The notes under the pieces are model-generated. The model did no database searches and was not told the DNA's origin. It was given only the letters and a program-made list of their open reading frames with translations. Position numbers and translations under genes: made by a program. DNA of 40,049 nt from Thermacetogenium sp. UBA5472 (lineage in GTDB: Bacteria; Bacillota; DSM-12270; Thermacetogeniales; Thermacetogeniaceae). The DNA is taken from contig DIQC01000020.1 in NCBI GenBank assembly GCA_002426495.1, positions 2,717-42,765 on the forward strand. The letters run 5' to 3'. Position 1 is the stretch's first letter. Each line of letters starts with the position of its first letter. This document shows, one piece after another, positions 20,454-28,428 of the stretch.

Positions 20454-22001
20454 TTGAACAAAAGATTTACTATTTTAATTGCCGTGTTGTTGCTGTTAAG
20501 CTTTGCAATGTTTTCTTGTTCGTCGAATGACGCACCAGAAGAAGATGCTGATCAGTTGTCCGCTAAGCATGGTGGTACCTTGCGCGTGGCCATTGATACG
20601 ACAACCGCCTTGGACCCAACTTTTCTTACGACCTCAGGAGATAATCAGGCCGCAGCTATGTGGAACGATTATCTGGTTTTTTGTGATGAGGAAGGGCGTC
20701 CGGATGGCGAGCGCAGTTTAGCTGAGAGTTGGGATTACGATGAAGAAGAAAATACCTGGACCTTTAAACTGCGAGATAATGTTTTATTTCATGATGGCAA
20801 AGAGATGACTTCTCGTGATGTCAAGTACACATTCGACCGCTTGCGTGACCCCGATGTGGGTGCAAAAACAGTAGAACTATTCGCAAATATCGTTGATATC
20901 ACAACGCCTGATGATCTTACTGTTGTTTTCGAATTAAAAGAAACCAACCCAGAATTTCTACTGGATCTAGCCGACCGCGGCATTGTTGATGCAGACAATA
21001 CTGATCTTGAGACCAATGCCAACGGAGTTGGAGCCTTCATGGTTGAGTCATTTTCTCCGGAGGATCGCGTGGTTCTCACCCGGAACCCCAATTACTGGAG
21101 AGATGACGATGAAGGTAACCCGCTTCCCTATCTGGACGGCCTAGAGCTCATTGTTATTCCGGATAAGGCATCTGCGATGGAGGCATTGCGCGGAGGTCAG
21201 GTTGATTTTGTGTATGAACCGCCTGCCGAGTCTCTGGAGATGTTCGAAACGGAGCCAGATTTAGTGCTTTACACGAAACCATCAGCGACTCACTACCCTA
21301 TTCGTATGCGTGCAGATGTTGCTCCTTTCGATGATGTTCGTGTTCGGCAAGCTCTTAAGCTTGGCACTGACCGTCAAGGAATTCTTGAAGCAGCCTTTGA
21401 AGGTTTTGGAGTAATTGGCCTGGATACACCTATTAGCCCTGCTTATGGTGATTACTATCTCGATGCGCCTGAACCTGAATATAATGTTGAAAAGGCAAAA
21501 GAGTTATTGGCCGAAGCCGGCTATGCTGATGGCTTAGAACTCACCATACATTCACCTGAAGTCCGTCCCAATTCTGCTATAGCTGTAATGTGGAAAGAGC
21601 AGATGAAGGAAATCGGTGTAGATGTAGATATTCAACTTGTTCCTGGCGATATTTACTATGTAAATTGGCTGGATTATGATCTTGGGATCACTGACTGGGG
21701 TTCCAGGACGCACCCAGGTATATTTCTCCAACAGGCATATATCACTGGTGCTCTTTGGAACGAAACTCACTGGTCAGATCCGGAATTGGATGAGGTAGCA
21801 GCGAAGATAGCTGTAGAAATGGATTTCGACGAGCGTGTTAAGCTATATAACAGAGCCCAAGAGATCTTTATGGAACGCGGTCCTATCATTGTTCCTGCTT
21901 TCAAGCACAGTGCTTGGGCATCAAGTAAAGATGTAAAAGGCATCAAAGAGCATATAGTCGAGGTCTCGGTTGACTTTAGGAGCGTTTATCTGGAAAGGTA
22001 A
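20454..22001 (+). CDS. Oligopeptide/dipeptide-type ABC transporter substrate-binding lipoprotein
   Basis: SBP family 5 protein (OppA/DppA class), 515 residues. The signal peptide ends in AMFSC, a lipobox, so it is anchored outside the membrane. Family landmarks: GGTLRVAIDTT, LAESWDYDEEENTWTFKLRDNVLFHDGKE, NPNYW and ADGLELTIHSP. Start is TTG 20454 with AGGAGG about 8 nt upstream; no better start is in frame. Ligand cannot be told from sequence: such proteins carry peptides, nickel or other solutes. Because the unit follows a HutP-type leader, a histidine-containing peptide or derivative is a reasonable guess. A perfect hairpin separates it from the permease gene. Confidence 0.9.
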   Translation: MNKRFTILIAVLLLLSFAMFSCSSNDAPEEDADQLSAKHGGTLRVAIDTTTALDPTFLTTSGDNQAAAMWNDYLVFCDEEGRPDGERSLAESWDYDEEENTWTFKLRDNVLFHDGKEMTSRDVKYTFDRLRDPDVGAKTVELFANIVDITTPDDLTVVFELKETNPEFLLDLADRGIVDADNTDLETNANGVGAFMVESFSPEDRVVLTRNPNYWRDDDEGNPLPYLDGLELIVIPDKASAMEALRGGQVDFVYEPPAESLEMFETEPDLVLYTKPSATHYPIRMRADVAPFDDVRVRQALKLGTDRQGILEAAFEGFGVIGLDTPISPAYGDYYLDAPEPEYNVEKAKELLAEAGYADGLELTIHSPEVRPNSAIAVMWKEQMKEIGVDVDIQLVPGDIYYVNWLDYDLGITDWGSRTHPGIFLQQAYITGALWNETHWSDPELDEVAAKIAVEMDFDERVKLYNRAQEIFMERGPIIVPAFKHSAWASSKDVKGIKEHIVEVSVDFRSVYLER

Positions 22002-22020
22002 TAACAGCCATATAAATTTT

Positions 22021-22052
22021 CTCCCCCATCTGTTTATTTTTAGATGGGGGAG
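22021..22052 (+). terminator. Strong hairpin between binding-protein and permease genes
   Basis: CTCCCCCATCT and AGATGGGGGAG form an 11-bp perfect stem over a 10-nt loop, followed by TATTTCT, a poor U-tract. It probably acts as a partial terminator or 3' stabiliser so that more binding protein than permease is made. Confidence 0.7.
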
Positions 22053-22080
22053 TATTTCTGTAAATGCCGGAGGTGTTTGT

Positions 22081-22959
22081 TTGGCTACGATGCAAATTAA
22101 TCAAGAGTATATACAGCCTAAATATTTAGCCATTTGGAAGAAAGTTCGGCGCAATCTATTAACTACCATTGGTTTTTTTGTCGTGGTTTTATTTTTACTA
22201 TCGGCAGTGGTCGGCCCATTGGTTGTGCCTTATGATTATGCAGAGCAAAATATTGAACAGCGGTTACAGTCACCCTCAGTAGATCATATCTTCGGTACAG
22301 ATGAATTTGGTCGTGATGTTTTTTCTCGAGTTGTTATGGGCAGTAGGAGTGTATGCGTTATTGCCGGGACAGGGGCAGCCCTTGCTGTCATTTTTGGACT
22401 GGTCATAGGTTTGATTGCAGGATATTGGGGAGGTTTGCTGGATGACGTTATTATGCGTTTGATGGAAGTGATGATGTCTATTCCAGGCTTATTATTAGCC
22501 ATGCTGGTGCTGTTTTCCCTGGGTTCCTCATTTTACAGCGTGATTCTAGTGGTTGGTTTTATGTATATTCCTGTAGTAACGCGAGTGGTACGCAGTGTAG
22601 TTTTAGATATCAAGACCAGGGCATTTATTGAAGCAGCTAAACTGCGTGGTGAAAGTATCCGCTATATCTTGATGCGGGAAGTCTTGCCCAATGTGCTACC
22701 GCATCTTGCCGTAGAGGCATCTATGCGCTTTGTGTATGCAATTTTTATGGTTGCCTCCTTGGGTTTTTTAGGCTTGGGTGTACAGCCACCTACGCCTGAC
22801 TGGGGATTTATGGTGAGCGAGGCGCGTCCTTTTTATAATAATGCTCCTTGGATAATATTTTTTCCTGCAGCGTCTATTGCGATTTTGGTTGTGGGGGTAA
22901 GTTTTGTGAGCGACGGCTTGCGCAAAATGTTGTTACCGGGTGGTGTGAGTAGTGACTGA
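22081..22959 (+). CDS. Oligopeptide/dipeptide-type ABC transporter permease (OppC/DppC-like)
   Basis: Membrane subunit with about six hydrophobic segments, 292 residues from TTG 22081, which has GGAGGTG 6 nt upstream; the frame is open further back but that part crosses the hairpin. DppC-type landmarks: HIFGTDEFGRDVFSRVVMGSR before the second helix, and the EAA loop FIEAAKLRGESIRYILMREV followed by LPNVLPHL. Its stop overlaps the next gene's GTG by 8 nt. Confidence 0.9.
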   Translation: MATMQINQEYIQPKYLAIWKKVRRNLLTTIGFFVVVLFLLSAVVGPLVVPYDYAEQNIEQRLQSPSVDHIFGTDEFGRDVFSRVVMGSRSVCVIAGTGAALAVIFGLVIGLIAGYWGGLLDDVIMRLMEVMMSIPGLLLAMLVLFSLGSSFYSVILVVGFMYIPVVTRVVRSVVLDIKTRAFIEAAKLRGESIRYILMREVLPNVLPHLAVEASMRFVYAIFMVASLGFLGLGVQPPTPDWGFMVSEARPFYNNAPWIIFFPAASIAILVVGVSFVSDGLRKMLLPGGVSSD

Positions 22960-25069
22960 AATGTATAGATCCCAAAAAAGTATCGACACTGATCCCATTT
23001 TGGATGTCAGGAATCTCACTGTGACCTACCGTACAGGGCAGGGGCTAGTGTATACAGTTCGCGATGTTTCTTTACAGATCGCTGCTGGTGAGATATATGG
23101 ATTGGTTGGGGAATCGGGCTCAGGGAAAAGTACGTTAGCGCGGGCGATTGTCCGTTACCTTGCCGATAATGGCCAGATTAATAGTGGTTCGATTAAACTA
23201 GGTAACACAGATCTGCTTACTCTGCCAATGTCCAAGATGCAAAAAATTTGGGGTTCCAGGATCACTATGGTACACCAGGATCCTGCTGCTGCGGTAAACC
23301 CTTCAATAACTATTGGCGAACAGATAGCTGAAGTGGCTCGGCTACATTTACATATGTCCTCATCCCAAGCAAGAGAAAAAGCCCTGGAAATGTTAAGGAA
23401 AATGCGCATGCCTGATCCTGAATCAGTGGCAAAACGCTATGCGCACCAGTTGAGCGGTGGTATGTTGCAGCGTGTCGTGATCGCCATTGCCTTAACTACA
23501 AATCCTGAGCTTCTAATTATGGACGAGCCAACCACAAGCCTGGATGTGACCACTGAAGCAGCAATCCTAGACCTGGTCCGTGAGCTATTGACGGAATATA
23601 ATATGGCAGTTCTTTTCATTACCCACAACCTTGGTGTAGTTGCAAATATCTGCAACCGGGTGGGTGTCATGTATGCCGGGGAGATTATGGAGGAAGGAAC
23701 AGTCCGGCAGGTTTTTAATCATAAGCTTCACCCCTATACAAGAGGGTTGCTAGGTTGTTTGCCAAAGGTCACCAATGACAAGCGTAATGTCAGTTTAAGC
23801 GCAATTCCCGGTTTTATACCACGCATGAATCATCTCCCATCTGGCTGCATATTTGGGCCTCGTTGTAAGCTTGTTGAGGATGATTGTCAGGCTGAGCGAC
23901 CGTCACAGGTTGAAGCTGAAGCAGGCCATTTTACTGCTTGCCGACGATGGGAAGCTTTGCAGAGCAATCCTGACCTGTTAATGGATGTTCAACAGGTTAG
24001 GGATATGGATGAGCATGAAGAGGGTCCGCTGGTATTTACAGCGAGTAATATTAAGAAATATTTTGATGTTACGGCAAGTGGGTTTGATTCACTTTTCAAG
24101 CAAAGCGGAACAGAAATTAAGGCTGTAGATGATGTGTCTGTGGGTGTACGCGGCGGTTTTACTTTGGGTGTTGTGGGAGAGAGCGGGTGTGGCAAGACAA
24201 CTTTTGCTCGTTGTATTGCAGGGCTAGAAGAGGCTACTTCCGGTAAAATGGAGCTGGAAGGTCAACTGTTACCCTATACTGTTGCGAAAAGAACTTCTGC
24301 CCAGAAAAAAAGGATTCAGATGGTATTTCAGAATCCGGATGCCTCTCTAAATCCTCATTATACAATAGGGGACAGCGTTTCCCGGCCTTTTGTTTTGATG
24401 GGGGATTTGTCCAAAGAAGAGATCCAGATGCGGGTGAAGGAATTGTTTAGTGCTGTGAACCTACCTGAGGATTACATCAATCGTCTGCCTCACGAATTAA
24501 GTGGTGGTGAAAAACAGCGCATAGCCATCGCCCGCGCCATGGCGTCAGAACCTACTATGATACTTTGTGATGAACCACTATCTTCCTTGGATGTTTCTGT
24601 ACAAGCTGCTTTGATAAATCTTTTGATCAAACTGCAGGATTCCAGTAAAATATCGTACCTGTTTATTTCACATGATTTAGCGGCGGTGCGCTATATCTCT
24701 GATTGGGTTGCGGTAATGTATTTGGGACGAATATGTGAGATTGGCTCATCTGAGGATGTCTTTTTGCCGCCTTATCACCCTTATACCGAGGCATTACTAT
24801 CGGCCATTCCTGTCCCAGATCCTGATGTGCAACAAGAACGGATTCGGCTGGAAGGAAATGTGCCCAGCCCGATCGATTTGCCTTCTGGGTGTCGTTTTCA
24901 TACTCGCTGTCCTCGTAAAATAGGCGAGATTTGCGAAGCTCAGGAGCCACCCTGGCAGGATGTGAGCGATCATCATCAAATCTGCTGCCACATCACTCTT
25001 GACGAACTGCGAACTATGCAAAGCGAAGTAATTGTGGGGCAAGCGGATACCCTGAGGGAGGTTAGATGA
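22952..25069 (+). CDS. Fused double ATPase of an oligopeptide-type ABC transporter (OppD-OppF fusion)
   Basis: One 705-residue chain carries both ATPase halves usually made as OppD and OppF. First half: Walker A GESGSGKST (K59), signature LSGGMLQR, Walker B LLIMDEPTTSLD, then an OppD-type C-terminal extension with a cysteine cluster (CIFGPRCKLVEDDC). Second half: Walker A GESGCGKTT (K415), signature LSGGEKQR, Walker B ILCDEPLSSLD and a second cysteine cluster (CRFHTRCPRKIGEIC). Both active sites look intact. Start is GTG 22952 or ATG 22961; neither has a strong ribosome binding site, and coupling to the upstream stop is likely. The stop overlaps the next ATG. Confidence 0.93.
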   Translation: MTEMYRSQKSIDTDPILDVRNLTVTYRTGQGLVYTVRDVSLQIAAGEIYGLVGESGSGKSTLARAIVRYLADNGQINSGSIKLGNTDLLTLPMSKMQKIWGSRITMVHQDPAAAVNPSITIGEQIAEVARLHLHMSSSQAREKALEMLRKMRMPDPESVAKRYAHQLSGGMLQRVVIAIALTTNPELLIMDEPTTSLDVTTEAAILDLVRELLTEYNMAVLFITHNLGVVANICNRVGVMYAGEIMEEGTVRQVFNHKLHPYTRGLLGCLPKVTNDKRNVSLSAIPGFIPRMNHLPSGCIFGPRCKLVEDDCQAERPSQVEAEAGHFTACRRWEALQSNPDLLMDVQQVRDMDEHEEGPLVFTASNIKKYFDVTASGFDSLFKQSGTEIKAVDDVSVGVRGGFTLGVVGESGCGKTTFARCIAGLEEATSGKMELEGQLLPYTVAKRTSAQKKRIQMVFQNPDASLNPHYTIGDSVSRPFVLMGDLSKEEIQMRVKELFSAVNLPEDYINRLPHELSGGEKQRIAIARAMASEPTMILCDEPLSSLDVSVQAALINLLIKLQDSSKISYLFISHDLAAVRYISDWVAVMYLGRICEIGSSEDVFLPPYHPYTEALLSAIPVPDPDVQQERIRLEGNVPSPIDLPSGCRFHTRCPRKIGEICEAQEPPWQDVSDHHQICCHITLDELRTMQSEVIVGQADTLREVR

Positions 25070-26013
25070 TGGCAACTTATATACTTCGCCGTTTTGGCTC
25101 TATTCTAGTGATTGTGTTCTTAGCGTCTCTCATTATCTTCTCTATAACGCAGTTTTTGCCTGGCGATGTAGCTCAGTTGGTGCTGGGCCAGTTTGCCACA
25201 GAAGAGGCGATCGCCAATTTAAGAGAAGAATATGGCTTAAATAACCCTTTTTACATTCAATACTTAGATTGGGCGGTGAATTTCGTTCAAGGGGATTGGG
25301 GCAATTCTCTTGTTAGCCGCATGCCAGTGTTTCCAATGGTGATGTCTAGGTTGCGCAATTCAGCCATGTTAGCAGTTGTGGTTCTGATGCTTTATGTGCC
25401 GTTTGGCATCTTGTTAGGAGTATTAGCAGCGTTAAAACGGGACAAATGGCCTGATCAAATCATCACAACTATTTCCATGATGTTCGTAGCATTACCTGTC
25501 TTTGTCAGCTCTTTATTGTTGATTCCTTTGTTTTGCCACTTCCTGGGTTGGCTACCGGCTAACTCGTCTATCCTTCCGGATTCTACTTTTGGCGAAGCAC
25601 TTCCTTATCTGATATTGCCGGCGATCGCCGTAGCCCTAAATAGTCTTGGTTATGTAGCACGTATGACCAGGGCCGGCACAATAGATGTTTTGCGCACTGA
25701 TTATGTGCGGGCTGCCTATCTTAAAGGTTTACCCCGCCGACAAGTACTGGTTCGGCATGCTTTGCGAAACGCTCTTTTGCCTACAATAACGATTATAGCA
25801 ATGGATGCCGGTATGATGATCGGAGGAATGCTTGTGGCTGAAGTGGTATTCGGTTATCCGGGATTAGGTAGATTATTGTTATATGGTATGCAAAATCAAG
25901 ATTTGCCTTTAATCCAAGCTTGCAGCATGGTGGCTGTAGCATTACTTTGCCTGGCAAATTTGATTGCCGATTTATTATATGGCCTGTTGAATCCCCGGAT
26001 TCGCGTTAAATAA
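25066..26013 (+). CDS. Oligopeptide/dipeptide-type ABC transporter permease (OppB/DppB-like)
   Basis: Second permease, 315 residues, typical of OppB/DppB: N-terminal YILRRFGSILVIVFLASLIIF, then FLPGDVAQLVLG, EYGLNNPFYIQYLDW and the EAA loop YVRAAYLKGLPRRQVLVRHALRN. ATG overlaps the fused ATPase stop (ATGA). The gene order binding protein, OppC, ATPases, OppB is not the usual one (B and C are normally adjacent). Confidence 0.93.
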   Translation: MMATYILRRFGSILVIVFLASLIIFSITQFLPGDVAQLVLGQFATEEAIANLREEYGLNNPFYIQYLDWAVNFVQGDWGNSLVSRMPVFPMVMSRLRNSAMLAVVVLMLYVPFGILLGVLAALKRDKWPDQIITTISMMFVALPVFVSSLLLIPLFCHFLGWLPANSSILPDSTFGEALPYLILPAIAVALNSLGYVARMTRAGTIDVLRTDYVRAAYLKGLPRRQVLVRHALRNALLPTITIIAMDAGMMIGGMLVAEVVFGYPGLGRLLLYGMQNQDLPLIQACSMVAVALLCLANLIADLLYGLLNPRIRVK

Positions 26014-26081
26014 TCAGTTGATTTATCGATGTAGATACATGGTAAGTAGTGGACTTTGTTAGCCAGGAGAGGATGCTGAAT

Positions 26082-28139
26082 ATGCTGATACAGGACTACA
26101 ATAAGGCGAATTGCAGTGTTAAGACTTTTTGTCGCATGTGTAGCTATCGTTGTCCCATCGTTGTAAATATTGAACAGGGTAAAATAAAAAAAATCTCCGG
26201 CGATAAAGACCATCCTTTTAATGAAGGTAAACTATGTGTGAAAGGAAGAGCCATTCTGGACTTGGTCTATTCGCCGGAAAGGATTTTAAAACCGCTGAAA
26301 AAGGTAGATGGAAAATGGCAGGAAATTGATCTGGAAGTGGCCTTGCGGGAAATCTCTCAAAGAATGCTGTCTATCAAGGAAAAATATGGAGCAAAAAGCA
26401 TCGGCGTTTGGAAGGGGGAATCTTTAGATTCAACACAGGGCGACCTTTGTAGGCGGTTTGCCTTTGCATTCGGTACCCCTAACATTTTCTCCAATGATAC
26501 ATTATGTGCTGTGTCTAAGCATGCTGCCGTAAAATCCGTAATCGGCAGTTATCCAACCTCTGATTTTCAGGATGCAAAATGTATTGTTATTTGGGGCTCC
26601 AACCCATTGGCATCCCATTTCCCCCTTTATAACAAAATTAAAGAAGCAAGGGAACGCGGAGCAAAGGTGATATTGATTGATCCGCGGAAAAACAGCTTCG
26701 CAAAGTTTGCTGATCTGTATTTTCCAATTAAACCGGCTACAGATGGAGCCTTGGCTTTGGGAATTATAAATATCATTATCGAGAATAAATGGTATGATCA
26801 AGCTTTTGTCAAGGAACATACGATAGGCTTTGAGGAATTAGTCCAATACGCACAAAAATTTAACCCGAGATATGTGGCAGAAGAGACTGGAATCAGCCAG
26901 GATGATCTTTATAAGATCAGTAAAACTATTGCTGACAGCGCACCACATGTCACCTATAGGGTTGGAGTTGGTCCGGAGCATCATGATAATGGTTTTAACA
27001 ACATTAGAGCAATCGCTTGCATCGGGGCTTTGTGCGGTTGTACAGACCGTCCCGGAGGGGATATGCTTGAGGAAATGCCAGTGCTTAACTCTCTACTCGC
27101 TGATTTGCAAGACACTATAAAAGAGAAGTTGAGGCCTATCGGAGCAGAGGAATACCCAGTATTTTATGATAACCGCCTGGAGGGGCATAGCATTAGGGCA
27201 ATGGATGCAATTTTGGAGGGCCGGCCATACCCTTTACGTGGGATAATTCTGACAGGTGCCAATCCTGTTTTAACCAATCCCAATGCCGATAAAGTAGAGA
27301 AGGCATTAAAATCTCTGGATCTGTTTGTTGTAAGAGATTTATTTATGACAGATACAGCCAGGTTGGCAGATTATGTTTTACCCGCGGCAAGCTTTTTAGA
27401 GAGGTCAGAGGTAATCAGAGGGGGAATGCCTCAAAACATATCCTTAACCAAAAAAGTGCTGGAATTTGATTCATGCCAAAACGAATATCAGTTTTGGAGT
27501 AGCTTAGCAAAAAAAGTGGGAATAGGTCAGTATTTCCCTTGGAAGGATGAAGATGATCTCAACAGATGGGTAATAAAACCTCTTGGCTTGAGCTTGGAAG
27601 AGTTAGCACAAAAACCTGAAGGCTATATGTATAAGGCTTACAATTACGAAAAATTCTATGAAAATGGCTTTGGCACTCCTTCGGGGAAGGTGGAGTTTTC
27701 TTCCGATTATCTGGGTAAGTATGGACATAAAAAACTCCCGGTTTATCGACCGGCTTATTATTTAAGAGGTAAGAATAAGGATCAATATAAATTTATTTTG
27801 ATTACGGGTGCAAGGCTGGCAAGGTTTAATCACAGCTGTTACCACCACATACCCCGTTTTAAAAAAGCTGTACCATGGCCTGTCATGGAGATCCATCCGG
27901 AAGACGCTGCTTTTTTACAGGTGGCTGATGGTGATTTAGTAGAAGTGACATCGGCAAAAGGGTCCTTAAAGGTACGTCTTTCCATAGTAGGGCAGGATAA
28001 AATCCTACGGGGATTTTTGCAGATCGCCCATGGTTTTGACGAAGTAAACGTAAATAGGATAACCCCGGATAATATACTCGATCCTGTAAGCGGTTTTCCT
28101 GCAGTGAAATCAGTGTTTGTCAATGTATCCAAAATCTGA
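26082..28139 (+). CDS. Molybdopterin oxidoreductase (DMSO reductase/formate dehydrogenase superfamily)
   Basis: Catalytic subunit of the complex iron-sulphur molybdoenzyme superfamily, 685 residues. An N-terminal [4Fe-4S] motif is C17-x2-C20-x3-C24-x27-C52. C142 in SNDTLCAVSKHAA is at the position of the molybdenum or tungsten ligand. WGSNPLASHFP and the C-terminal molybdopterin dinucleotide-binding domain (LITGARLARFNHSCYHH ... VEVTSAKGSLKVRLSI) are present. There is no twin-arginine signal, so it acts in the cytoplasm. Start could be ATG 26073 or 26082; AGGAGAGG at 26065-26072 favours the latter. It shares the HutP-type leader unit with a ferredoxin-like protein 6 kb upstream. Substrate unknown. 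Confidence 0.87.
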   Translation: MLIQDYNKANCSVKTFCRMCSYRCPIVVNIEQGKIKKISGDKDHPFNEGKLCVKGRAILDLVYSPERILKPLKKVDGKWQEIDLEVALREISQRMLSIKEKYGAKSIGVWKGESLDSTQGDLCRRFAFAFGTPNIFSNDTLCAVSKHAAVKSVIGSYPTSDFQDAKCIVIWGSNPLASHFPLYNKIKEARERGAKVILIDPRKNSFAKFADLYFPIKPATDGALALGIINIIIENKWYDQAFVKEHTIGFEELVQYAQKFNPRYVAEETGISQDDLYKISKTIADSAPHVTYRVGVGPEHHDNGFNNIRAIACIGALCGCTDRPGGDMLEEMPVLNSLLADLQDTIKEKLRPIGAEEYPVFYDNRLEGHSIRAMDAILEGRPYPLRGIILTGANPVLTNPNADKVEKALKSLDLFVVRDLFMTDTARLADYVLPAASFLERSEVIRGGMPQNISLTKKVLEFDSCQNEYQFWSSLAKKVGIGQYFPWKDEDDLNRWVIKPLGLSLEELAQKPEGYMYKAYNYEKFYENGFGTPSGKVEFSSDYLGKYGHKKLPVYRPAYYLRGKNKDQYKFILITGARLARFNHSCYHHIPRFKKAVPWPVMEIHPEDAAFLQVADGDLVEVTSAKGSLKVRLSIVGQDKILRGFLQIAHGFDEVNVNRITPDNILDPVSGFPAVKSVFVNVSKI

Positions 28140-28145
28140 CGTCCC

Positions 28146-28197
28146 GAATGAAGCAATAAAGGAAGCCTAGCGGGACGCGAGAACCGTCCCCATGTCC
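28146..28197 (+). repeat. 52-bp direct repeat, right copy
   Basis: Near-identical to 19053-19105 (one deletion, one substitution). It begins seven bases after the molybdoenzyme stop, so the two copies bracket the whole 9-kb unit. Confidence 0.9.
28168..28197. repeat. GGGACG-arm palindrome within the right direct repeat
   Basis: Same GGGACG/CGTCCC hairpin as in the left copy. Confidence 0.6.
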
Positions 28198-28229
28198 ATG
28201 CGATTGCCCTGCGCCAGAGCCGATTTTGC

Positions 28230-28258
28230 TTGAAAAAGGGTTGTAGATCTAGTATGAT
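28230..28258 (+). promoter_or_regulatory. hutH promoter
   Basis: TTGAAA (28230-28235), 17-bp spacer, TATGAT (28253-28258): a good sigma-A promoter. The transcript would begin near 28265 and pass through the attenuator at 28328-28396 before hutH. Confidence 0.75.
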
Positions 28259-28327
28259 CTAAAAAAGGAGTATATCTAAGTTCCTGTTTATATCTAAAAA
28301 GCAAACCAAGCTCCGGTAATCGGGGCG

Positions 28328-28396
28328 CTACTCAGAGATATGAGCTATTAGGGAGTAGAGGCGCATAAGATGTGCCTTCTATTCCCTTTTGTTTTT
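28328..28396 (+). promoter_or_regulatory. HutP-type attenuator leader 2, ahead of hutH
   Basis: NAG triplets at exact 7-nt steps: GAG 28335, GAG 28342, TAG 28349, TAG 28356, the last inside the 5' arm of an intrinsic terminator (28351-28386, then TTTTGTTTTT). CTACTC (28328) can pair with GAGTAG (28353), as in leader 1. This matches the established HutP mechanism: histidine-bound HutP holds the triplets and blocks the terminator, allowing hut transcription. Confidence 0.85.
28351..28396 (+). terminator. Terminator of HutP-type leader 2
   Basis: GGGAGTAGAGGCGCAT pairs with ATGTGCCTTCTATTCCC (16 bp with G-U pairs and one bulge) over a 3-nt loop, followed by TTTTGTTTTT. It lies in the leader, 32 nt before the hutH start. 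Confidence 0.88.
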
Positions 28397-28428
28397 GGAA
28401 TGACATTTATAGGAGGTAGGGGGAAGCA

